A stretch of 6,751 bases of DNA from an uncultured Collinsella sp. (GTDB lineage Bacteria; Actinomycetota; Coriobacteriia; Coriobacteriales; Coriobacteriaceae), in contig CABTAA010000090.1 in NCBI GenBank assembly GCA_902482615.1, positions 1-6,751 of the forward strand, in the 5' to 3' direction. Positions 1 through 6,137 of the stretch are shown piece by piece (position 1 is the first letter of the stretch; every line of letters starts with the position of its first letter). A program made the position numbers and the translations under genes. The notes beneath the pieces were generated by a model. It was not told the DNA's origin, ran no database searches, and saw only the letters and a program-made list of their open reading frames with translations.

Positions 1-812
1 GTGATCGCACTCAGGCCGCACGTCCGCAGCGCGATCGCAACCGCGACAACGTTCAGGCTCCCAAGGGCGAGTTTATCGAAGGTCGTCGTGCTGCCGCCGA
101 GGCGCTGCGCACTGGTTTTCCCATCAAGTGCGCGCTCATTGCCGAGGGCGGGGAGCGCGATGCCGCCCTGTCGCGTCTGGTCGATGACCTCAACGCCGCG
201 GGCGTCCGCATTAAGTATGTGCCGCGCGCGCAGCTCGACGCACTGTCGAGCCATGGCGCTCACCAGGGCATCGCGCTCGAGGTTGGCAACTTCCCCTATG
301 CCGATGTCGTCGATATTCTCGACCGCGCAGGCGAGGGCCCGGCACTTGTCGTGGTGCTCGACCATGTGACTGACGACGGCAACTTTGGTGCCATCGTGCG
401 CTCCGCCGAGGTTGTGGGCGCGGCCGGCGTCATCATCGCCAACAAGCGTGCCGCCGGCGTGACCGTGGGCAGCTACAAGACCTCAGCCGGCGCCGTCATG
501 CATCTGCCTATCGCGCAGGTTCCCAATATCGCCCGTGCACTCGACGACCTCAAGGCCGCTGGTTTTTGGGTGGGCGGTGCCTCCGAGCACGCCAAAGGCA
601 GTTGCTGGGATGCTCCCTTCGAAGGTCGCGTGGCGCTCGTCATGGGCTCCGAGGGCGACGGCATCTCGCGTCTGGTGCTCGAGAAATGCGACTTTTTGAC
701 CAAGCTTCCCCAGCGCGGCATGACCGAGAGCCTCAATGTTGCCCAGGCGACCACGGCGCTGTGCTTTGAGTGGCTGCGTCGCAACGCCGGCGAGCTCATG
801 GGGGAGGAGTAG
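1..812 (+). CDS. rlmB: 23S rRNA (guanosine-2'-O-)-methyltransferase RlmB, 5' end missing
   Basis: This SpoU/TrmH (SPOUT) methyltransferase transfers a methyl group from S-adenosylmethionine to a ribose 2'-OH; RlmB targets G2251 (E. coli numbering) in the 23S peptidyl-transferase region. The reading frame is open from base 3, giving 269 visible residues, and the start lies upstream. Residues about 1-22 are an Arg-rich low-complexity extension. The N-terminal substrate-binding domain begins with FIEGRRAAAEAL at residues 24-35. The catalytic domain shows all three SpoU motifs: motif 1 DDGNFGAIVRSAE (Asn127, Arg133), motif 2 LVMGSEGDGISRLV (residues 214-218 are MGSEG) and motif 3 TESLNVAQATTAL (Asn245), which form the knotted SAM site. 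The GTG at position 1 is in another frame, and the GTG at 219 would delete the N-terminal domain, so neither is the start. The rlmB-yacP order matches yacO-yacP of Bacillus. The family is certain; the exact target guanosine is inferred from the family. Confidence 0.93.
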   Translation, partial: DRTQAARPQRDRNRDNVQAPKGEFIEGRRAAAEALRTGFPIKCALIAEGGERDAALSRLVDDLNAAGVRIKYVPRAQLDALSSHGAHQGIALEVGNFPYADVVDILDRAGEGPALVVVLDHVTDDGNFGAIVRSAEVVGAAGVIIANKRAAGVTVGSYKTSAGAVMHLPIAQVPNIARALDDLKAAGFWVGGASEHAKGSCWDAPFEGRVALVMGSEGDGISRLVLEKCDFLTKLPQRGMTESLNVAQATTALCFEWLRRNAGELMGEE

Positions 813-815
813 CGC

Positions 816-1493
816 ATGTCCAAGAAAAACCGTGCCAAGTCCAAGGCCAAGCGCTTTGGCGAGGGCTCGGCCAAGCCGATTGTTTCGGCCGCGACCTATG
901 GCGTGGGCGGCAATGCGTTTGCGCAGGCCATCGCCGACCCAGTCTCGACGGTGCACTCCAACAAGCCCGAGCTGCTGGTGGTCGACGGTTACAACGTGAT
1001 CCACTGCACGCTGCGCTACGAAAAGCTCGTGTATGACCATTCCGACGATCCGTATTCCAGCGATGTCCACGACATGGCCCGAACTGCGCTCATTAATGAC
1101 GTAGCGGCGTTTGCCCAGGGCCGTTACGAAGCCGTGATCGTGTTCGACGGCGCGGGCAATATCTCCAACGAGCGCCCCAACCTGCCGGCCCGCGGTGTGC
1201 GCATCGAGTTTTCGCCGACGGGCGTCTCTGCCGATACCGTGGTGCAGAAGCTCTGCATCGAGGCGCGCGAGGAAGGCCGCGCGTGCTCCGTGGTATCGAG
1301 TGACGGCACAATACAGGCCGTCGTCATGGGCAAGGGCGTCACGCGCATCTCGAGCCGTATGCTGGTGGACGAGATCAAACAGATCGATAACGACGTTCAC
1401 GAGGCAGAGGAAGCTCCACAAATCAAGATGACTCTGGGCAGTCGCCTGAGTCCCGATGCCCTGGCCAAGCTCAAGGCGTTGCGCGGACGGTAG
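816..1493 (+). CDS. yacP: YacP/Rae1-like NYN-domain (PIN-like) endoribonuclease
   Basis: A 225-residue protein of the NYN_YacP family. The Bacillus subtilis member (Rae1) is a ribosome-associated endoribonuclease that cuts mRNA in the A site; the same role here is inferred. Residues 1-20 form a Lys/Arg-rich tail that could contact RNA. The NYN domain starts at LLVVDGYNVIH (Asp57, Asn60), followed by ARTALINDV (about 88-96), VIVFDGAG (Asp111), SPTGVSADTVVQKL (Asp140) and the acidic SSDGTIQ (Asp163). These conserved acidic residues would hold the metal ions of a PIN-like nuclease. The ATG is preceded by a strong Shine-Dalgarno (GGGGGAGGAG, 800-809) lying in the last codons of rlmB, with only 3 bases between rlmB stop and this start, so the two genes are co-transcribed and probably translationally coupled. 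Both act on the large ribosomal subunit or translation. Length and motifs are complete, with no sign of damage. Confidence 0.9.
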   Translation: MSKKNRAKSKAKRFGEGSAKPIVSAATYGVGGNAFAQAIADPVSTVHSNKPELLVVDGYNVIHCTLRYEKLVYDHSDDPYSSDVHDMARTALINDVAAFAQGRYEAVIVFDGAGNISNERPNLPARGVRIEFSPTGVSADTVVQKLCIEAREEGRACSVVSSDGTIQAVVMGKGVTRISSRMLVDEIKQIDNDVHEAEEAPQIKMTLGSRLSPDALAKLKALRGR

Positions 1494-1531
1494 GGGATTA
1501 TCCATAGAGACCCGTTTCCCAATTGGCCGGC

Positions 1532-1552
1532 CCGTTGATTTGTAATCAACGG
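1532..1552. repeat. Perfect 9-bp hairpin carrying a tRNA-Thr(TGT) anticodon-arm look-alike
   Basis: CCGTTGATT (1532-1540) is the exact reverse complement of AATCAACGG (1544-1552) around a TGT loop. The inner 13 bases (1536-1548, TGATTTGTAATCA) are identical to the anticodon arm of the tRNA-Thr(TGT) 208 bases downstream (1744-1756), and GTGGGTTGC at 1556-1564 also matches that tRNA at 1757-1765, separated here by 7 extra bases. There is no acceptor or T-arm, so this is not a functional tRNA. It may be a decayed tRNA fragment, or a hairpin in the 3' end of the rlmB-yacP transcript. Confidence 0.6.
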
Positions 1553-1563
1553 ACTGTGGGTTG

Positions 1564-1632
1564 CCGTTGCCAAAACGAATAGTTTTTGGTTTTGGCGAAC
1601 GGATAAAACTATTCGTTCTGGCGAATAGTTTT
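1564..1632. repeat. Overlapping alternative hairpins built from three copies of CGAATAGTTTT
   Basis: CGAATAGTTTT occurs directly at 1576-1586 and 1622-1632 and inverted at 1605-1615. Three stems are possible. CCGTTGCCAAAA (1564-1575) pairs with 1590-1602 (12 bp, one bulge) and presents the first copy in its loop. AAAACTATTCG (1605-1615) pairs with 1622-1632 (11 bp, 6-base loop). Alternatively 1574-1586 pairs with 1605-1617 (13 bp, 18-base loop), which excludes both others. The third arm ends in TTTT, so the last hairpin could act as a weak terminator for yacP, but it is AT-rich and not canonical. The repeated 11-mer could also be a protein binding site. Confidence 0.65.
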
Positions 1633-1657
1633 GAGATGTGGTCGGGTGAAGGGCCTG

Positions 1658-1686
1658 TTGCGCCTCGTCCGCAATTCCTTTATTCT
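1658..1686 (+). promoter_or_regulatory. Probable sigma-A-type promoter of tRNA-Thr(TGT)
   Basis: TTGCGC (1658-1663) and TATTCT (1681-1686) are 17 bases apart, which would start transcription near 1693, about 24 bases before the tRNA. The -35 matches the consensus only in TTG, and the -10 matches 4 of 6 bases. Position relative to the tRNA is the main support. Confidence 0.5.
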
Positions 1687-1716
1687 TAACAGGCTTCGCG
1701 CGAAAGCGCCAAGTGT

Positions 1717-1791
1717 GCCAGTGTGGCGCAACGGTAGCGCAACTGATTTGTAATCAGTGGGTTGCAGGTTCGATTCCTGTCACTGGCTCCA
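1717..1791 (+). tRNA. tRNA-Thr, anticodon TGT (reads ACA), CCA encoded
   Basis: A complete cloverleaf: acceptor stem GCCAGTG (1717-1723) with CACTGGC (1781-1787); D stem GCGC/GCGC around a short 7-base loop with GG; anticodon stem ACTGA/TCAGT around TTTGTAA, anticodon at 1749-1751; T arm GCAGG-TTCGATT-CCTGT with one G-T closing pair; discriminator T1788; CCA encoded at 1789-1791. It is a single-gene transcription unit with its own promoter upstream and terminator downstream. Confidence 0.96.
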
Positions 1792-1800
1792 TGAGAGTTT

Positions 1801-1840
1801 CGGGCTCTGTTCCCTTGTGGGGCAGGGCCCGTTTCTATTT
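1801..1840 (+). terminator. Rho-independent terminator after tRNA-Thr(TGT)
   Basis: CGGGCTCTG (1801-1809) pairs with CAGGGCCCG (1823-1831), with one G-T pair, and the loop can extend the stem through TCCC/GGGG. The tract TTTCTATTT follows at once (1832-1840). It begins 9 bases after the encoded CCA. Confidence 0.85.
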
Positions 1841-1886
1841 ATGTCGATAAGTCAGCGTGTTTGGCGCCAACCAAGCTTCAGGTTTG

Positions 1887-1941
1887 TCTCGATCTGTAAC
1901 ACGAGTGGGCCGGAAATCCTCCTAACTGTTACAGATTGAGA
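1887..1941. repeat. Inverted-repeat element, copy 1 (GATCTGTAACA family)
   Basis: TCTCGATCTGTAACA (1887-1901) and TGTTACAGATTGAGA (1927-1941) are inverted repeats, 14 of 15 complementary, the exception being a G-T pair. The loop is 25 bases. A second copy starts exactly 80 bases later. It looks like a REP-like palindromic intergenic element or paired operator sites. No coding sequence overlaps it convincingly. Confidence 0.8.
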
Positions 1942-1966
1942 TGAAACTTAGGGTGTTTTAGGAATA

Positions 1967-2021
1967 TCTTGATCTGTAACATGTAGAAGCGGAATAGGCC
2001 TCTTGCTGTTACAGATCGAGA
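1967..2021. repeat. Inverted-repeat element, copy 2 (GATCTGTAACA family)
   Basis: TCTTGATCTGTAACA (1967-1981) and TGTTACAGATCGAGA (2007-2021) repeat the arms of the element at 1887-1941, with the same 25-base loop length but a mostly different loop sequence. Conserved arms with diverged loops suggest that the arms are what is selected or what spreads. Confidence 0.8.
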
Positions 2022-2086
2022 CGAGGGCGGGTGCGGACCTGGATGTCCTGCTCGAGCGTGGATTTCTGGACACGCGAGCGAAGAAA

Positions 2087-2117
2087 ATCACCCGACCGGA
2101 GAACGAGCGTGGATAAT
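2087..2117 (+). repeat. Left copy of a direct repeat flanking the sugar cassette
   Basis: The stretch matches 6138-6168 at 26 of 31 bases, and its last 20 bases (2098-2117, GGAGAANGAGCGTGGATAAT) at 19 of 20. GAGCGTGGAT also appears at 2054-2063. At 6161 the repeat continues into a long palindrome; here it stops at GGATAAT, so this copy looks like half of that element. The rest of 1841-2160 contains a 10-bp palindrome (TTGGCGCCAA, 1861-1870) and the two inverted repeats, but no gene I can support. Confidence 0.7.
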
Positions 2118-2166
2118 TAACTTGGATAGGGAGCTAAGGTAAACACCGATTGTCTATCGACGGCTT

Positions 2167-2208
2167 TAGAAACAACGACCCCGATTCCACAATGAAATCG
2201 GGGTCGTT
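2167..2208 (-). terminator. Intrinsic terminator of the glycosidase-PTS operon
   Basis: AACGACCCCGATT (2174-2186) and AATCGGGGTCGTT (2196-2208) form a perfect 13-bp stem with a 9-base loop. Read on the minus strand, the stem is followed by GTTTCT, a modest T tract. It lies about 100 bases beyond the permease stop codon, and no plus-strand gene ends here, so the minus-strand operon is the likely user. Between 2209 and 2309 I see nothing else. Confidence 0.75.
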
Positions 2209-2309
2209 TGTGCCTCAGGAATCCGAATGGATTAATCGAGCTCCTAAGGGACTTCTTGGGGTCTTGCTAATGGTCTGCCGAGGATGTCCCCAATGCAAAC
2301 AGCGGGCAT

Positions 2310-3710
2310 CTACTCAATATAGCTGGGGTTCTTCTTGATGATCACGCGTGCAGCGATGAAGGAGACGACGATGGCGATGATGGCGACAACGCATGCCAGC
2401 ACGAAGTTGCCCATGGACCCATCGGGAGCGATAAAGATGAGTGCTGAAAGAAGGCCAGGGCATGCTCCCGCAACATACTCTTTCAGAACAAAGATGCCTG
2501 CAGGGAGTCCAGCGCAGAGCGCGCCGATTGCCGTGCCGACAAGCAGGCGGGGACGCTCGATGAGGCAACCGTAGAACGCGGGCTCGGTTACGCCACAGAG
2601 TGCAGTGACGGCAACCGTAGTGACCATACCCCTCTTCTCCTTGTTTCCCTTCATGGCAGTTGCCAGGGCGAGGCTCGTGCCGCCAATGCAGAGGTTCGAG
2701 ATGAATCCAAAGATGATGGGCGCCCAGCCGAGCTGCGCCAAGCTCGTAACTTCAATCGCGATGTAGGCCTTATCAAGACCGAGCATGACAAAATAGGGGT
2801 TAAGGGCTGCAAGGATTGGAGTAGCGATAAATGCCACGTTATCCATGAGCCACGTGGCGGCATCACTCAGCGCGTAGCCCATCATGCTGCCGGCGGGGCC
2901 GAGGATAATCAGCTCAACAGGCACGACGATGAACATGGTGAGTAGCGGCTTCAAGAACAGTTTGGTAACGTCGGGGATGATTTTCTGAAGACCGCGATCA
3001 ACAAAGTACATGAACACAACGCCCAGTACGATTGGCACTACCGTGCTCGAGTAGTCATTCGTCGGGATGGGGATGCCAAGAAAGTCGAGACCCTCAGCAC
3101 CGCTAATAGACGAGCTAATCATGATTGCACCCAGCAGTGCACCCATGATAGGCTGCATCTTCATGACGGCGGCGAGCTGATAGCCGAGGTAAACGGGCAG
3201 GAAGCTAAATGAGGCGCTGAAGATCGCCAGCAGAACCTGGGCGGTTCCGCTATCGGTGCTCAATCCGCAATAATTGACCAGGAGATTCTTGATCGAAAGA
3301 ATGAGTCCGCCAACGATGAGCGCCGGGACGATGGGCATGAATATCTGTGCAGAGACGTTCCCGAATTTCTCAATCAAGCCCATGGCGGTGTTACCGCTTT
3401 TAATGCCTTCTGCAAGGTCTTTGGCGGTTTGGGCATCGTCGGCAACCGTGCCACCGCCGACTTCGATTCCCGCGAAGTCGAGGAAGTCGTTGTAAGCCTC
3501 GGTGACGTTGGGGCCGATGATCACCTGAAGCTGGCCACCGTTGACTACTGCCCCGAGCGCCTGATCGGCCGATTTGGCGAGCTGGAGATCGATGATCGAG
3601 GTGTCTCGTGCGTCGATGCGAAGGCGCGTCGCACAATGAGTTACCGATGTAATGTTCTCTTTGCCGCCAACAGCCTTTAGGACTGTTTCGGACATTGCCT
3701 GATATTTCAT
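2310..3710 (-). CDS. PTS EIIBC permease, glucose/beta-glucoside superfamily, no EIIA domain
   Basis: A 466-residue membrane sugar permease of the phosphotransferase system that imports and phosphorylates its sugar at C6. Residues 1-90 are an EIIB domain with the phosphocysteine motif SVTHCATRLRI (Cys26). After a linker (about 90-107), the EIIC domain runs to the C-terminus with about ten hydrophobic segments, for example AQIFMPIVPALIVGG near 120 and FVLACVVAIIAIVVSF near 435-450. The loop GVTEPAFYG (373-381) matches the sugar-binding G[IV]TE motif of this superfamily. BglF-type proteins of about 620 residues carry a C-terminal EIIA; this one stops at KKNPSYIE, so EIIA must act in trans. The ATG has GGAG 6 bases upstream, overlapping the stop codon of the glycosidase gene (TAGGAG), with 9 bases between the genes, so the pair is one operon with the enzyme first. 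A beta-glycoside substrate is inferred from that neighbour; related families include sucrose and N-acetylglucosamine-type permeases. Sampled GC (about 47%) is below that of rlmB. Confidence 0.9.
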   Translation of the reverse strand: MKYQAMSETVLKAVGGKENITSVTHCATRLRIDARDTSIIDLQLAKSADQALGAVVNGGQLQVIIGPNVTEAYNDFLDFAGIEVGGGTVADDAQTAKDLAEGIKSGNTAMGLIEKFGNVSAQIFMPIVPALIVGGLILSIKNLLVNYCGLSTDSGTAQVLLAIFSASFSFLPVYLGYQLAAVMKMQPIMGALLGAIMISSSISGAEGLDFLGIPIPTNDYSSTVVPIVLGVVFMYFVDRGLQKIIPDVTKLFLKPLLTMFIVVPVELIILGPAGSMMGYALSDAATWLMDNVAFIATPILAALNPYFVMLGLDKAYIAIEVTSLAQLGWAPIIFGFISNLCIGGTSLALATAMKGNKEKRGMVTTVAVTALCGVTEPAFYGCLIERPRLLVGTAIGALCAGLPAGIFVLKEYVAGACPGLLSALIFIAPDGSMGNFVLACVVAIIAIVVSFIAARVIIKKNPSYIE

Positions 3711-3719
3711 CTCTTTCTC

Positions 3720-5138
3720 CTAGCCTTCCTGCTCCTGATATTTCGAGATAAGGTCTCGGTACCAATACCAGCTCTTTTTTGGGGTGCGCTCCAGATTGTT
3801 CTCGAAGTCGATATGGACAAGTCCGTATCGTTTTTCGTAGCCGTTGATCCAGCTATACAGATCCATCGTCGACCAGAGGTAGTAGCCCTCAACGCGCGCG
3901 CCGTCGCGCTTAGCCCTCATCATGTGCTCGATGAACTGGCCCAGAATCTCAATGCGGTCATCATCGTGGATCATTCCGTCTGCGTCTGGTTGCTCATAGG
4001 CGCCATGTCCGTTTTCCGTAATAAAGATGCGGGGCGCGTCATAGCGCTCGTGGACATCCATGATGGTTGAATACATGCAACTTGGGAGTATTTCACGGCC
4101 CCATTTATTGCGGGGAACATTGCTGTCGCGGGCGCTTTCAAACAAGGGCGCAATGCATTTTCCTTCGACCTTTTTGCTCGAACCGCCCTTATTGTTCACC
4201 GAAACGGCAAGCTCTCCACCGTGCCAGTCGGTTACATACTCTCGGCAATACACGTTGAGTCCAATAAAATCGACTTTACCGTCTCTGAATTCTTCTACGT
4301 CATTTGGGGATCGATAGAGCGAGACGCCAAGTTTTTCAAGGATTTCGTCCATTTCTGGCGGTAGTTGACCTTGAAGCGCTGGTGCCAGAATCATGCGATT
4401 GGCGAAAAAGTCTGCGTATCGAAATACGTCATCAGGGTGCTCGGTTGCCGGGTCGAGTTCGACAACGCCGCCATCGTGGACGGCGCCGATGATGCCGTCG
4501 TAGCCCATTTGACGATATGCTCGGACTGCGAGTGCGCTTGCGCGCATCAGGTTGTATTGAAACTGCATGTACGACTGAACGTCGAGCGATCGATTGGGGG
4601 GATAGTTGCCCAACATGTTTACGCAGCAGCTGTAGAAATGCGGCTCGTTAACGGTAGCCCAGATTTTGACGCGGTCTCCAAAGCGCTCAAAGCAAATCTT
4701 GGCGTATTTGCAGAACCACTCTGCCATATCGTTGTTCAGCCATCCGCCTTTGCAAGCAAGCGTGAATGGCAGATCGTAATGGAACAGCGTAACGTTGGGC
4801 TCTATGCCATTTTCGAGGCAGCAATCAATGACCCGATTATAAAAATCGATACCCTTTTCATTCACTTCACCGATACCCGTGGGGATGATTCGACTCCATG
4901 AAAGAGAGAAGCGATAGGTGTTTTGTCCGCCTTCTTTCATCATGCGGATATCTTCTTCATAGCGATGGTAGAAGTCGCAAGATACATCACCGTCAACATG
5001 GTTGATGTTCTTATTGCTTGTGTGGTTAAAGAAATCCCACTCGCCAAGGCCTTTGCCGTCTTCGTTCCAGGCACCCTCGCACTGATAAGACGCCGTGGCG
5101 GAACCCCAGAGAAACGGGATGTTGTTCACGTTGCCCAT
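3720..5138 (-). CDS. GH1 6-phospho-beta-glycosidase (glucosidase or galactosidase)
   Basis: A cytoplasmic glycoside hydrolase family 1 enzyme of 472 residues that would cleave the 6-phospho-glycoside delivered by the PTS permease. It starts with the GH1 N-terminus FLWGSATASYQCEGAW. The acid/base is in ATVNEPH (Glu165) and the nucleophile in FITENGHG (Glu375). The phosphate-binding signature SWINGYEKRYG (Ser429, Lys436, Tyr438) has the spacing of Ser428/Lys435/Tyr437 in lactococcal LacG; ordinary beta-glucosidases have Glu instead of this Ser. The residue after Ser429 is Trp430, as in LacG, whereas E. coli BglA/BglB have Ala, so activity on 6-phospho-galactosides is possible. I chose the ATG at 5136-5138 because AAAGGGG stands just before it and it fits the family N-terminus; an in-frame ATG at 5154-5156 adds six residues but has no ribosome binding site. 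It is the first gene of the operon and is followed 9 bases before the permease start. Confidence 0.9.
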   Translation of the reverse strand: MGNVNNIPFLWGSATASYQCEGAWNEDGKGLGEWDFFNHTSNKNINHVDGDVSCDFYHRYEEDIRMMKEGGQNTYRFSLSWSRIIPTGIGEVNEKGIDFYNRVIDCCLENGIEPNVTLFHYDLPFTLACKGGWLNNDMAEWFCKYAKICFERFGDRVKIWATVNEPHFYSCCVNMLGNYPPNRSLDVQSYMQFQYNLMRASALAVRAYRQMGYDGIIGAVHDGGVVELDPATEHPDDVFRYADFFANRMILAPALQGQLPPEMDEILEKLGVSLYRSPNDVEEFRDGKVDFIGLNVYCREYVTDWHGGELAVSVNNKGGSSKKVEGKCIAPLFESARDSNVPRNKWGREILPSCMYSTIMDVHERYDAPRIFITENGHGAYEQPDADGMIHDDDRIEILGQFIEHMMRAKRDGARVEGYYLWSTMDLYSWINGYEKRYGLVHIDFENNLERTPKKSWYWYRDLISKYQEQEG

Positions 5139-5195
5139 GAATCCCCTTTCCATCATTCAACACGGTGGATACGTGTGGCGGAATTACGATTAAGA

Positions 5196-5247
5196 TGACG
5201 TCAACTGATTTGAATCATAGGAGAACGACCAAAGCTGTTTGATTCAA
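5196..5247. promoter_or_regulatory. Candidate operator region between the divergent glycosidase and RpiR genes
   Basis: Several palindromes lie close together. TGACGTCA (5196-5203) is perfect. TGATTTGAATCA (5206-5217) has 5-bp arms. TTGATTCAA (5239-5247) has 4-bp arms, and TTGAATCA (5210-5217) with TGATTCAA (5240-5247) forms an 8-bp inverted repeat 22 bases apart. RpiR-family regulators usually bind such repeats next to their own gene. On the minus strand, TATGAT (5214-5219) resembles a -10 and TTGACG (5199-5204) a -35, but neither has a good partner at normal spacing, so the promoters themselves are not resolved. Confidence 0.55.
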
Positions 5248-5289
5248 TAAATGAACTATGATTTCGAGGAGAGCGGAAAGAGGGATCAC

Positions 5290-6126
5290 GTGAATATCAA
5301 TGACTTCGATGTGCTCAATCGCATTAGCTCCATCATCAACAGCGAGTTTGGGTCAAACGATGCCGCCATCGCTCGATATCTCATCGCTCACATTAGGCGT
5401 TCGAGCGAAATCAATGTTGCCACAATAACCCGCGATGCATTCGTGACCCGTTCCGCTGTTCGTCGTTTCTGCAATCGATTGGGCTACCAGTCTCTTAGCG
5501 ATTTGAAAGAATCATTTACTCAATCAGTCTTTCCAAGCGACTTAAGCCATCGAGAGGAGGAATTTGGCTACGAGGAGTACAGGGCAGAGCTCGACGTTCG
5601 CATGATCGAGATGTTCGCTGAGGTTGAAAGCGGCGTGTCCGATATCGCTATTAAGCACCTTGCCGACGAAATTGATGGCCATAAAAACGTTGAAATCTGG
5701 TGCACCAATAATGTGAGCGCCAATCTCGTACGATTTCAGCAGGAAATGTTTTATGCGGGCAAGATAGTTCGCATAGTTGCTGGGGCTAACGTCGCGGAAT
5801 TGAAAAACATGGGAGACGCTTCGCAGTCATTGATAATTCTCGTATCGGTCTCCGGGCTATTTGCGTCCCAGGCGCGTGAGTATCTTGATTGCCGTTCGGG
5901 CAGGAAGATTCTAATTACTGCGTTTAGCAACGATGACAAATCGAGGTCTTTTGACCGTGTATATCGTCTTGGTAATGCGGGAAACGGAATTGACCGACTC
6001 GGCGTTTATTCGAAATACGCCATGACCTATTTCTTCGACTTGCTATCGTCGTGTTACTTGAGTCGCTACCCCTGCACCAAGGGGGAGCCGTTCTATGGGT
6101 CTACTTTGGTCTGGCCCGAGCAGTAG
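5290..6126 (+). CDS. MurR/RpiR-family transcriptional regulator
   Basis: A DNA-binding regulator of 278 residues from this start. Residues about 10-75 form the RpiR helix-turn-helix domain, with ITRDAFVTRSAVRRFCNRLGY at about 46-66 as the recognition region. Residues about 132-232 form a SIS (phosphosugar-binding) domain ending in LIILVSVSG and RKILITAFSN; its first loop, WCTNNVSAN, departs from the usual glycine-rich form, so the ligand may differ from that of MurR or RpiR. It is transcribed divergently from the glycosidase-permease operon, so it is probably its regulator, sensing a 6-phospho sugar; whether it represses or activates cannot be told. I chose GTG at 5290 because AAAGAGG (5277-5283) lies 6 bases before it. 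The in-frame ATG at 5251 would add 13 residues but has no Shine-Dalgarno and almost touches the operator. Sampled GC (26 of 60 bases at 5281-5340) is much lower than in rlmB, suggesting transfer. Confidence 0.88.
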   Translation: MNINDFDVLNRISSIINSEFGSNDAAIARYLIAHIRRSSEINVATITRDAFVTRSAVRRFCNRLGYQSLSDLKESFTQSVFPSDLSHREEEFGYEEYRAELDVRMIEMFAEVESGVSDIAIKHLADEIDGHKNVEIWCTNNVSANLVRFQQEMFYAGKIVRIVAGANVAELKNMGDASQSLIILVSVSGLFASQAREYLDCRSGRKILITAFSNDDKSRSFDRVYRLGNAGNGIDRLGVYSKYAMTYFFDLLSSCYLSRYPCTKGEPFYGSTLVWPEQ

Positions 6127-6137
6127 CGGCTCTATAG

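Noticed and set aside
1..369. Plus-strand frame beginning with GTG at position 1
   Set aside because: It overlaps rlmB in another frame, and the rlmB frame carries the recognisable methyltransferase domains.
483..1505. Long minus-strand open frame (340 codons) opposite rlmB and yacP
   Set aside because: It is antisense to two well-supported genes in GC-rich DNA, where such shadows are common, and its translation (rich in His, Ala, Gly, Leu) shows no known motif.
1536..1756. Phage-type attachment sites made by the duplicated tRNA-Thr segment
   Set aside because: The duplicated part is the anticodon arm, not the 3' end of the tRNA. It is interrupted by 7 bases, and no integrase is present between or beside the copies.
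1757..1939. 60-codon frame starting within tRNA-Thr(TGT)
   Set aside because: It runs through the T arm, the terminator and a repeat, so it is accidental.
1887..2021. CRISPR-like array (repeats at an 80-base period)
   Set aside because: There are only two units, each an inverted pair with its own loop, with no further repeats and no cas genes.
2150..2338. 62-codon frame with a TTG start
   Set aside because: It crosses the operon terminator hairpin, overlaps the permease end, and has no well-placed Shine-Dalgarno.
4365..4901. 178-codon plus-strand frame inside the glycosidase gene
   Set aside because: It is antisense to a complete GH1 gene with intact catalytic motifs and has no ribosome binding site or family resemblance.
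5157..5250. BglG/LicT-type antiterminator (RAT) leader for the sugar operon
   Set aside because: There is no terminator hairpin in the short leader of the glycosidase gene, and the linked regulator is of the RpiR type, which acts on DNA.
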